Below the pieces are notes generated by a model. The model made no database searches. It saw only the letters and a list, made by a program, of their open reading frames with translations, and was not told the DNA's origin. From the NCBI GenBank assembly GCA_945861165.1, contig CAMATO010000033.1, positions 1-10,974 of the forward strand: 10,974 nucleotides of DNA, read 5' to 3'. Below, one piece after another: positions 1 to 5,477 of this stretch (position 1 is its first letter; every line of letters begins with the position of its first letter). Made by a program: the position numbers and the translations under genes. Source of the stretch: Bifidobacterium breve. Lineage in GTDB: Bacteria; Actinomycetota; Actinomycetes; S36-B12; UBA5976.

Positions 1-141
1 CATGCCTGAACAGCCACCTGGTTGCACAGCAATTCGAAGAGCTAAGTCGTCTCTGCCTTCTTGACTTAAAAGGGTACGAACTTTGGTTGTTGCAAAATCG
101 GTTAATGAAACACCTTGGGTGTTTGTGGTCTCAGTTGTCAT
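1..141 (-). CDS. erpA: ErpA/IscA-family iron-sulfur cluster carrier (HesB family), 5' part only
   Basis: The first 47 codons are present; the gene runs off the left edge. The protein begins MTTETTNTQGVSLTDFATTK and reaches PGGCSGM, the segment around the first conserved cysteine of A-type carriers (the later C-x-C pair lies outside the window). A-type carriers receive Fe-S clusters and pass them to apo-enzymes in the cytoplasm. The start is ATG at 139-141, preceded by AAAGG about 8 nt upstream, one of the few clear ribosome binding sites here. It follows the glycerate kinase gene with a 36-bp gap, so the two are probably co-transcribed. NadA, a 4Fe-4S enzyme, is encoded divergently nearby and is a plausible client. 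Whether it is ErpA or another A-type carrier cannot be told from this fragment. Confidence 0.88.
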   Translation of the reverse strand, partial: MTTETTNTQGVSLTDFATTKVRTLLSQEGRDDLALRIAVQPGGCSGM

Positions 142-177
142 TAGTTTTACCTTTCTTTCACTCTCTATATTGCCACG

Positions 178-1200
178 TTATTGCGACCATGTCTTGCTGA
201 CCCGCTCCGCTAGGAAAACCAAGGCCATAAATGGGTCTTCAGGTAATTCTTCACCTTCTTCGATGCAGCCATAAGCCCCAACGATTCCTGCAGCAGCTAA
301 TTCTCTTTTCCCAGCTATTACTTGGCCACAGAGTGCCAAACATGAAATGGCACTTTCAGTAGCAATATCTGCCACACCAGTAATTACTTTTCCTCTTAAG
401 GTTTGCCAATCAAGTTTGCCTTCTCCTGTTATTACTAGATCACTATTTGCTATTTCGTTTGCTAAATCAAATGATTCAGTTACTAGTTCTAAGCCACTAA
501 CTCGGTTTGCCCCAAGTGCCATAAGTGCAAAACCAATTCCGCCCCCAGCACCTGCTCCCAACATCATTGCTGCATCTTTTTTGTCTTTTCTTTTGGGTGT
601 AGTTTTTGCTAATTCTTCATGCTTTGCTTCTAATTGTGCAATTAGTTCTTTACTGGCACCTTTTTGTTCCCCAAAACCTTTAGCTGCTCCTCTATTGCCC
701 AGTAATAAAACATCCACATCAGTTGCAGCGATTAATTCCACGTCGTTAAGTTTTTCTTTATCAACAACTTCTAATATTCCTAATCCTGCATCTATTGAGG
801 CAGTTCCACCCACTCCCACAAATATTGTTTGGCAATCTGCTGCTAAAGCAATATTGATTAATTCCCCAATGCCTCGGGATGTGTACTTATCTGGGGTTCT
901 TTGTTCTTTAGTAATCAATTGCGGACCAACAATTAAATTTGATTCAATGTAAGCAGTTTTGCCCACAATTAAAAGTGGGGCAGTTATTTGAGTTCCTTCT
1001 AAACCTGTGACCTGGTGATGAGTTTTATTTCCCCCAAAACCAAATTCAATGGCGTCAATAAAACCAGGACCGCCATCACTCATGGGTGCTAAAAAGAAAT
1101 CAGCTTTGCTGGTTTTTTCCCAACCGGTTTTGATAGCCAATGCTGCCTGGGCTGCGGTGAGGGTGCCAGTAAATGAATCGGGGGCTATAACTATGCGCAC
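178..1200 (-). CDS. Glycerate kinase (GlxK/GarK-type family)
   Basis: A protein of 340 residues that phosphorylates D-glycerate with ATP, feeding photorespiration-type or glyoxylate-derived carbon into lower glycolysis. Family hallmarks, numbering from the GTG at 1200: the N-terminus VRIVIAPDSFTGTLTA, SDGGPGFIDAI near residue 42, the glycine-rich GVGGTASIDAGLGIL near 130, GAGAGGGIGFAL near 215, and DLVITGEGKLDWQTLRGKV near 254. Length is normal for a slightly short family member. I prefer GTG at 1198-1200 because it puts VRIVIAPDSF at the very N-terminus, as usual, and because a TAATGT hexamer sits 7 nt upstream (leaderless start). GTG at 1227 would add nine residues (start MSRSTNVRE) without a ribosome binding site. 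Substrate assignment rests on family resemblance; whether 2- or 3-phosphoglycerate is formed cannot be read. Confidence 0.9.
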   Translation of the reverse strand: MRIVIAPDSFTGTLTAAQAALAIKTGWEKTSKADFFLAPMSDGGPGFIDAIEFGFGGNKTHHQVTGLEGTQITAPLLIVGKTAYIESNLIVGPQLITKEQRTPDKYTSRGIGELINIALAADCQTIFVGVGGTASIDAGLGILEVVDKEKLNDVELIAATDVDVLLLGNRGAAKGFGEQKGASKELIAQLEAKHEELAKTTPKRKDKKDAAMMLGAGAGGGIGFALMALGANRVSGLELVTESFDLANEIANSDLVITGEGKLDWQTLRGKVITGVADIATESAISCLALCGQVIAGKRELAAAGIVGAYGCIEEGEELPEDPFMALVFLAERVSKTWSQ

Positions 1201-1207
1201 CTCGCGA

Positions 1208-1213
1208 ACATTA
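1208..1213 (-). promoter_or_regulatory. Candidate -10 element for a leaderless glycerate kinase mRNA
   Basis: On the minus strand TAATGT fits the actinobacterial -10 pattern TANNNT and is followed by 7 nt (TCGCGAG) before the GTG at 1200. That spacing places the transcription start at the start codon itself. No convincing -35 hexamer is visible. The match is short and could be chance. Confidence 0.35.
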
Positions 1214-1236
1214 GTAGAACGTGACACGATTGGTAT

Positions 1237-2409
1237 ATGGCACCAACTTGGACTGAACCAGCTGCAACCCCTTTGTTGCATCTTTTAGGAAATTTCGCTG
1301 ATTCTGAGACTGAAAAAGGGGTGGAGTGTCCTGGTGAATTACCAAAGGCTTCGGCTCCTGATTTAGTTGAAAGGGCATACGCTGCCAAAGAAAAACTAGG
1401 TGATCGTTTATTTATTTTGGGTCACCATTATCAACGTGATGAAGTAGTTCAATTTGCGGATACTACTGGTGATTCTTTTAAACTTGCTAAAGATGCAGCA
1501 GCCAGACCAAATGCTGATTACATAATTTTTTGTGGTGTTCATTTCATGGCCGAAAGTGCTGACATTCTTACCTCTGATTTACAAAATGTGATCCTGCCTG
1601 ATTTAGCAGCAGGTTGTTCCATGGCTGATATGGCAGAAATTGGTCAAGTGGAATCTTGTTGGTCAGTATTAGAAGATTTAGGAATTGATAAAACCACTGT
1701 TCCAGTGGTGTACATGAACTCAACTGCCGCCATAAAAAGTTTCACTGGGAAAAACGGTGGAACAGTTTGCACATCTTCTAATGCTCAAAAAGCATTGGAA
1801 TGGTCATTTGCCAAAGGGGAAAGAGTTTTATTTTTACCCGATCAACATTTAGGCAGAAACACCGCTGTTATGAAGTTAGGTTTAAAGAAAGAAGATTGTG
1901 TTGTTTTTAATCCTAATAAACCTCGGGGTGGTTTAACTGATGCCCAACTTTTGAACGCAAAAATGATTTTATGGAAAGGACATTGTTCTGTTCATGCACG
2001 ATTTAATATGAAATCAGTTCTTGATGTTAGAGAAAGAATTAAAGACGTAAAAATCATTGTTCATCCCGAATGCGTCAACGAAGTAGCAGAAGCAGCCGAT
2101 GTGGTGGCCTCAACTGAGGGCATTATCAAAACCATCAGAGCTTCTAGCCCTGGAACTAGTTGGGCAGTAGGAACTGAACTAAATTTGGTGCGTCGCTTAG
2201 CCCGAGAATTTCCAGATAAAAACATTTCATTTTTAGATAAAACTATTTGTTACTGCTCCACCATGAACAGAATTGATTTACCCCACCTAGTGGCATCTTT
2301 AGAAAATTTGGTTTCAGGAAATATTGTTAACCAGATCAAAGTTGACCAAGACACAAAACACTATGCCCGGATAGCCCTAAACCAAATGTTGGCGTTGCCT
2401 GGTGCGTAA
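1237..2409 (+). CDS. nadA: Quinolinate synthase NadA (actinobacterial long form)
   Basis: A 390-residue cytoplasmic enzyme condensing iminoaspartate with dihydroxyacetone phosphate to quinolinate in de novo NAD synthesis. It closely follows the long actinobacterial form as I recall it from Streptomyces: GVECPGELP (28-36), LGHHYQRDEVVQFADTTGDS (61-80), FCGVHFMAESADIL (98-111), AGCSMADM (125-132), CTSSNA (178-183), LPDQHLGRNTA (200-210), HPEC (276-279), GTELNLVRR (312-320), CYCSTMNRIDLPH (338-350). Probable ligands of the 4Fe-4S cluster are C127, C250 (in GHCSVH) and one of C338/C340, by position against characterised NadA proteins. ATG at 1237 is the furthest upstream in-frame ATG; a TGA lies in frame at 1222. 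There is no Shine-Dalgarno sequence, so translation may be leaderless. No nadB or nadC is in the window. DUF3043 follows 29 bp later. Confidence 0.96.
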   Translation: MAPTWTEPAATPLLHLLGNFADSETEKGVECPGELPKASAPDLVERAYAAKEKLGDRLFILGHHYQRDEVVQFADTTGDSFKLAKDAAARPNADYIIFCGVHFMAESADILTSDLQNVILPDLAAGCSMADMAEIGQVESCWSVLEDLGIDKTTVPVVYMNSTAAIKSFTGKNGGTVCTSSNAQKALEWSFAKGERVLFLPDQHLGRNTAVMKLGLKKEDCVVFNPNKPRGGLTDAQLLNAKMILWKGHCSVHARFNMKSVLDVRERIKDVKIIVHPECVNEVAEAADVVASTEGIIKTIRASSPGTSWAVGTELNLVRRLAREFPDKNISFLDKTICYCSTMNRIDLPHLVASLENLVSGNIVNQIKVDQDTKHYARIALNQMLALPGA

Positions 2410-2438
2410 CTCAAATACTGATAACCTAGAAAACACTT

Positions 2439-2963
2439 ATGAAATCTGAACCAACCCCCAAACGCAAAGACGCTGAAGCCGCGCGCAAAAAATCTTTGAA
2501 AGTTCCCCGAGATTCTAAAGATGCCAAGAAGGCAGTTCGCGAACGTACTCGTGAACAAAGATTGCAAACTCGTTTAGCAATGAACCGTGGCGAAGAATGG
2601 GCAATGCCATTTAGAGACAAAGGCCCAGTTAGAAGACACATTAGAAACCTAGTTGATTCCCGCTGGCACTTTGGAGAATTATTTCTTCCCTTAGCATTAG
2701 TGGTTTTAGTTTTGTCCCTAATTCCAAATCCAGCTGTGGCCCGAGTTGTTTATTTCTTATGGTTAGCCATGATGCTGGGCACTGTGATTGATGAAGTGTT
2801 ACTGGCTTTGAAAATCAAGAAAGAAGTCAACCAGAATTACGCTGACCCTAAAGAGCGAAAAGGCGCAATTTTTTACGGTTTAATGCGGGCATTGCAATTA
2901 AGATCTTTAAGAATTCCGCCATCAGTAGTTAAAATTGGCGGAGCGCCAAAAGAATTTAAATAA
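2439..2963 (+). CDS. DUF3043 family membrane protein
   Basis: A 174-residue protein of a family found in Actinobacteria and without an assigned function. The N-terminal part (1-70) is highly charged, rich in Lys and Arg, and predicted to be cytoplasmic and partly helical (for example KRKDAEAARKKS). Two hydrophobic segments follow, about 78-96 (ELFLPLALVVLVLSL) and 102-125 (RVVYFLWLAMMLGTVIDEVL). The basic tail ends GGAPKEFK. Motifs I associate with the family are RGEEWAMPFRDKGPVRRHIRNLVDSR (49-74, quoted in part) and RALQLRSLRIP (150-160). The start ATG lies 29 nt after nadA without a clear ribosome binding site; it is probably in the same transcript. It ends 7 nt before the end of a convergent small gene. 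No catalytic residues are evident. Confidence 0.85.
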   Translation: MKSEPTPKRKDAEAARKKSLKVPRDSKDAKKAVRERTREQRLQTRLAMNRGEEWAMPFRDKGPVRRHIRNLVDSRWHFGELFLPLALVVLVLSLIPNPAVARVVYFLWLAMMLGTVIDEVLLALKIKKEVNQNYADPKERKGAIFYGLMRALQLRSLRIPPSVVKIGGAPKEFK

Positions 2964-2970
2964 TTTTTAT

Positions 2971-3183
2971 TTAAGCTGGATGAAGGCTCATGTTTTCCAT
3001 GGCCAATTCTGTTCCATCCCAAAGAGAAACCTGATGCACTCCCCCATTGAGTAATAATCTCCAATTAGTAGTTAACCAAATTTCTGCTTCAGATCTTGTT
3101 GTGAATTCTGCAATCACAGCTGCTGTTGGTAAATCGGCAACTGGTTTTCCAGCCTCATCTAAATAAACCCAAGTAAATGCCAT
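2971..3183 (-). CDS. Conserved small protein of unknown function (70 aa)
   Basis: A 70-residue soluble protein starting MAFTWVYLDEAGKPV and ending ENMSLHPA. I recall similar short actinobacterial proteins with a W-x-Y-L-D opening, a SEAE(A/I)WL helix in the middle (here SEAEIWLTTNWRLLL, 31-45) and a G-P/N-MSLHPA-like tail, but no function. An acidic and aromatic-rich composition with alternating strands and one helix suggests a small alpha/beta fold. The start at 3181-3183 is chosen over an upstream in-frame ATG because AGGA lies 9 nt in front of it. It is convergent with the DUF3043 gene, with stop codons only 7 bp apart and no room for a terminator between them, and its 5' end faces the riboswitch leader, transcribed divergently. 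Confidence 0.78.
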   Translation of the reverse strand: MAFTWVYLDEAGKPVADLPTAAVIAEFTTRSEAEIWLTTNWRLLLNGGVHQVSLWDGTELAMENMSLHPA

Positions 3184-3192
3184 AAGAATTAG

Positions 3193-3196
3193 TCCT
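3193..3196 (-). promoter_or_regulatory. Ribosome binding site fixing the start of the 70-aa gene
   Basis: AGGA on the minus strand, 9 nt upstream of the ATG at 3183. It supports this ATG over the in-frame ATG seven codons further upstream. Confidence 0.6.
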
Positions 3197-3300
3197 GCTT
3201 TCAAGAGCTGATCAAGTGTGCCCCCGCGACAACTTGTTTTCTCTAGCTAAATCGTTTCACAACTCGCCTGGGCATTGTCATTGACTGGCGGATAGTCTTC

Positions 3301-3443
3301 ACAGGTAAGTTGTATTACAAGCAAGAAACCTGTTCCTTGTAAAAGGGGAAGCCGGTCGGATACCGGCGCTGTCCCGCAACCGTGGGTCATTCACCAGCAA
3401 GCACTGTGGTGCCAAATGACAAGTCGGATTACCTAACAAGGAA
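3301..3443 (+). ncRNA. Cobalamin riboswitch aptamer (B12 element)
   Basis: Conserved blocks of the cobalamin aptamer occur in order: AGGT at 3303-3306, AAAAGGGGAA at 3341-3350, a GCCGGT/ACCGGC hairpin at 3351-3367, the core CGCTGTCCCGCAAC at 3367-3380, and a B12-box-like CAAGTCGGATTACCT at 3420-3434. Supporting helices visible by eye: TTACAAG/CTTGTAA (3315-3321 with 3336-3342), GTCATT/AATGAC (3386-3391 with 3415-3420) enclosing CACC/GGTG (3392-3395 with 3408-3411), and AGGT/ACCT (3303-3306 with 3431-3434) closing the core. It lies 167 nt upstream of a five-gene ECF transporter operon and is followed by an intrinsic terminator, so control is probably at transcription elongation. By analogy with other transporter leaders, high B12 should turn the operon down; the direction is inferred. 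The exact ends are uncertain by about 10 nt. Confidence 0.93.
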
Positions 3444-3507
3444 TGAGTCGACCAACGCACCGTCGAGGAAAACGGGGCAGGCCGGATTGTTTTTCTGAAT
3501 CCACCTT

Positions 3508-3544
3508 CCCTTTGTATCTTTTTGGTACAAGGGGTTTTGTATTT
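3508..3544 (+). terminator. Intrinsic terminator of the riboswitch leader
   Basis: CCCTTTGTATC (3508-3518) pairs over 11 positions, two of them G-U, with GGTACAAGGGG (3524-3534) around a TTTTT loop, and TTTTGTATTT follows. It sits between the aptamer and the first gene, where an expression platform should be. The sequence ACAAGG occurs both in its 3' arm (3527-3532) and just after the B12 box (3436-3441), so the latter could compete for the 5' arm. Confidence 0.85.
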
Positions 3545-3609
3545 AGATTTATTTTTCTTAAGCCTCGCTCATTTCGCTCATCCACGGCTAAAACCAACAG
3601 GAGAAACGA

Positions 3610-4293
3610 ATGAAGCAATTAAAAAGAAACATTGCAATAGTTTTTGTTGCAAGTATTTTCACATCCCTATTTTCAATAACCCCAGCAAGTGCTGCTGATT
3701 ATCGTTATTGGACATATTGGGTAACAGCAGACGAATCATGGTCGTTTTCAAATTTTGGTCCTGCTGATGAAAAAGGTTCATTAGCAACAGATCAAATGGT
3801 TACTGGATACAAATTTGCAATCACTGGAGTAGACAACGGTTTGCCACCAAGTGAAAGTGCAGTATTTGCAGAACTTTGTCCAGATACTGCTGAACAAGCA
3901 GGAGCTTCAAGAGTTGCCGTGGTTGTTGAGTTCGGTGATCAAGCAATCGCCCCTGAAGGAGAAACTCCTCCAACAGCAAATGTTATTAAGTGTGTAACTG
4001 TTAAAACAGGTAAAACTGCCGCAGATGCTTTAAATGCAGCAGGTTTAGATGTTAGAGCAAATGATGGATTCGTTTGTGGTATCAACGGTTATCCTAAAGA
4101 AGAATGTGGTTTAGAAATTGCTTCCACAACTTCAGGCGCACCTGAAACTGCTACAGCTGAAGATATGGCGACGAAGGAAATGCCAGCAGAAGAAAGTAAC
4201 AATCCAATAGGCGCTAACTTGCAACTTATTGGTTTAGCAGCAGTTGTGATTGTAGCTTTGGCGCTAGTTTTGAAAATGCGTAAAAAGAAATAA
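3610..4293 (+). CDS. SCO2322-family surface protein with DUF4430-like domain, signal peptide and C-terminal TM anchor
   Basis: A 227-residue exported protein. A signal peptide covers residues 1-28 with likely cleavage in PASA/AD. The mature part opens YRYWTYW (31-37) and contains RVAVVVEFGD (101-110), KCVTVKTGKTAADALNAAGL (127-146) and GFVCGINGYPKEECG (153-167). This resembles the actinobacterial SCO2322 family and the DUF4430 fold, which is related to the C-terminal domain of transcobalamin. Four cysteines (90, 128, 156, 166) could form two disulfides. A Thr/Glu/Ala-rich linker (172-198) leads to a hydrophobic segment (204-222) and the basic end KMRKKK, so the domain is tethered outside the membrane. 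AGGAG 6 nt before the ATG is the best ribosome binding site in the window. As first gene behind the B12 riboswitch, it is a candidate extracellular cobalamin-binding partner of the ECF transporter. Ligand binding is inferred. Confidence 0.82.
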   Translation: MKQLKRNIAIVFVASIFTSLFSITPASAADYRYWTYWVTADESWSFSNFGPADEKGSLATDQMVTGYKFAITGVDNGLPPSESAVFAELCPDTAEQAGASRVAVVVEFGDQAIAPEGETPPTANVIKCVTVKTGKTAADALNAAGLDVRANDGFVCGINGYPKEECGLEIASTTSGAPETATAEDMATKEMPAEESNNPIGANLQLIGLAAVVIVALALVLKMRKKK

Positions 4294-4298
4294 TTAAA

Positions 4299-5477
4299 TT
4301 GCTTAAAAATAAGACTCTCATGCCATCTGCCCCCCGCAGATGGCATAAGCCCTTGTCCTTAACTGAACAACGATTTTTACACTCTGGTGCTTGGTGGTTA
4401 TGGGCAATTTTGTTAGCAGCAATGGCTGCAGGTACTAAAAATCCAATATTTTTACTTTCAATAATTTCGGTAGTTTTACTTGTTGTGAGGTTTAGAAAAA
4501 GTGATGCCCCCTGGTCTAAATCAATTAAAGGCTATTTATTTGCTGCTGGATTTGTGATTATTTTTAGAATACTTTTAGTGATCATTACACCCGATATTTT
4601 CGGTGACACCTTATTGTTTACTCTTCCTGAAATTGATCTACCCAGTTTTTTTGCAGGAGTTAAATTAGGTGGTGAAATTAAAGCCAATACTGTTTTCCTT
4701 GCTTTCCAAGAAGGCTTAAGGCTTGCCACAATTCTGGTTTGCATTGGTGGTGCTCAATCTTTAGCTTCACCAACCAGAATGCTCAAATCAATTCCGGCAG
4801 CACTTTATGAAGTAGGTTTATCAATAACGGTGGCTTTAACTTTTGCTCCCCAACTTGCATTTGATGCCAAGCGGGTAAGAGATGCACAATATTTGAGAGG
4901 CAGAAAAACTACTGGGATTCCTGCCTTAGCTAAAACATTTGTGCCCGTTTTAGAAGGTGCTATGGAAAGAGCTTTGCTGTTAGCCTCAGCCATGGACTCT
5001 CGAGGTTATGGCAGACGAATACATCAAAGCACTTTAAAAAGAAAACTTACAAATATTTTTATGCTGGGTGGATTACTAGGAATACTTTTAGGGTTGGCTG
5101 GATTATTAGGCGTATTTAGTCAGTCAAAAATTGGTTTATTAACAATGATTATCGGTATCGCACTTTCCTTTTTTGCGCTGAGGTTTGCTGGCCAGAATGC
5201 TTCTAGGACTAAATATCGTCCAGATAAGTGGCACATTCCAGAAGTACTAGTCATTACCACTGCACTGTTTGGTTTAGTGGCAATGAGATTTACTGAAAAT
5301 ATTGTGCTTAACCCTCTGAGTAGTCCACTAAGTTCTCCGCAAATAAATTTCATAACACTTTCCAGCATTTGGGTGTCAGTTTTAGCGATAACCTTTTCCC
5401 CAAAACCACCATTGACTTCTCGGCCAGCTTCAGATTTATTTAAAATTTCCAATCAAATAGATAGGCAAGCTGCATGA
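4299..5477 (+). CDS. ECF transporter T component (CbiQ-like transmembrane subunit)
   Basis: The integral membrane subunit that couples the ATPases to the substrate-binding S component. Numbering from ATG 4320 (385 residues), hydrophobic segments lie at about 26-58, 72-90, 132-148, 165-180, 246-268, 272-290, 308-323 and 345-360. The two T-component coupling motifs are recognisable as AQYLRGR (189-195) and AMDSRGYG (224-231), which contact the ATPase grooves. The last roughly 120 residues with extra TM segments exceed the usual CbiQ length, as I recall for actinobacterial members. The start is unclear: TTG 4299 lies 6 nt after the previous stop, ATG 4320 lies inside a perfect hairpin, and TTG 4353 would begin just after it. 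Homology starts firmly at LHSGAWWLW (20-28). None has a good ribosome binding site. The end overlaps the next gene by 4 nt. Confidence 0.9.
   Translation: MLKNKTLMPSAPRRWHKPLSLTEQRFLHSGAWWLWAILLAAMAAGTKNPIFLLSIISVVLLVVRFRKSDAPWSKSIKGYLFAAGFVIIFRILLVIITPDIFGDTLLFTLPEIDLPSFFAGVKLGGEIKANTVFLAFQEGLRLATILVCIGGAQSLASPTRMLKSIPAALYEVGLSITVALTFAPQLAFDAKRVRDAQYLRGRKTTGIPALAKTFVPVLEGAMERALLLASAMDSRGYGRRIHQSTLKRKLTNIFMLGGLLGILLGLAGLLGVFSQSKIGLLTMIIGIALSFFALRFAGQNASRTKYRPDKWHIPEVLVITTALFGLVAMRFTENIVLNPLSSPLSSPQINFITLSSIWVSVLAITFSPKPPLTSRPASDLFKISNQIDRQAA
4320..4346 (+). promoter_or_regulatory. Perfect 11-bp inverted repeat at the start of the T-component gene
   Basis: ATGCCATCTGC (4320-4330) and GCAGATGGCAT (4336-4346) are exact reverse complements around a CCCCC loop. 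The left arm begins with the candidate ATG start codon of the T-component gene. No T-tract follows, so it is not an ordinary intrinsic terminator. In mRNA it would form a very stable hairpin between the surface protein gene and the transporter genes. It could hide the start codon or protect the upstream message from 3' decay. Confidence 0.75.

Noticed and set aside
347..952. Plus-strand open frame of 201 codons within the glycerate kinase region
   Set aside because: It lies wholly antisense to a kinase with clear family motifs, and its product is a Ser/Pro/Ala-rich low-complexity string with no recognisable domain.
2955..2975. AT-rich partial palindrome near the DUF3043 stop as a terminator
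   Set aside because: TTTAAATAATTTTTATTTAA has no GC-rich stem, and the gap between the two convergent stops is only 7 bp.
3281..3311. TTGACT (3281-3286) with TAAGTT (3306-3311) as the operon promoter
   Set aside because: The 19-nt spacing is long and the transcription start would fall inside the aptamer, removing its 5' strand. The true promoter should lie upstream of 3300; I could not identify it in 3184-3300.
3433..3618. Minus-strand open frame of 61 codons in the riboswitch leader
   Set aside because: It is antisense to the end of the aptamer and the terminator. The DNA here is explained by RNA structure, and the peptide looks random.
4089..4346. Minus-strand open frame of 85 codons across the surface-protein/T-component junction
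   Set aside because: It owes its length to antisense codons of the surface protein. Its start codon is simply the right arm of the hairpin read backwards.
5120..5452. Minus-strand open frame of 110 codons opposite the T-component gene
   Set aside because: It is antisense to membrane-protein codons, has no ribosome binding site and no family resemblance.
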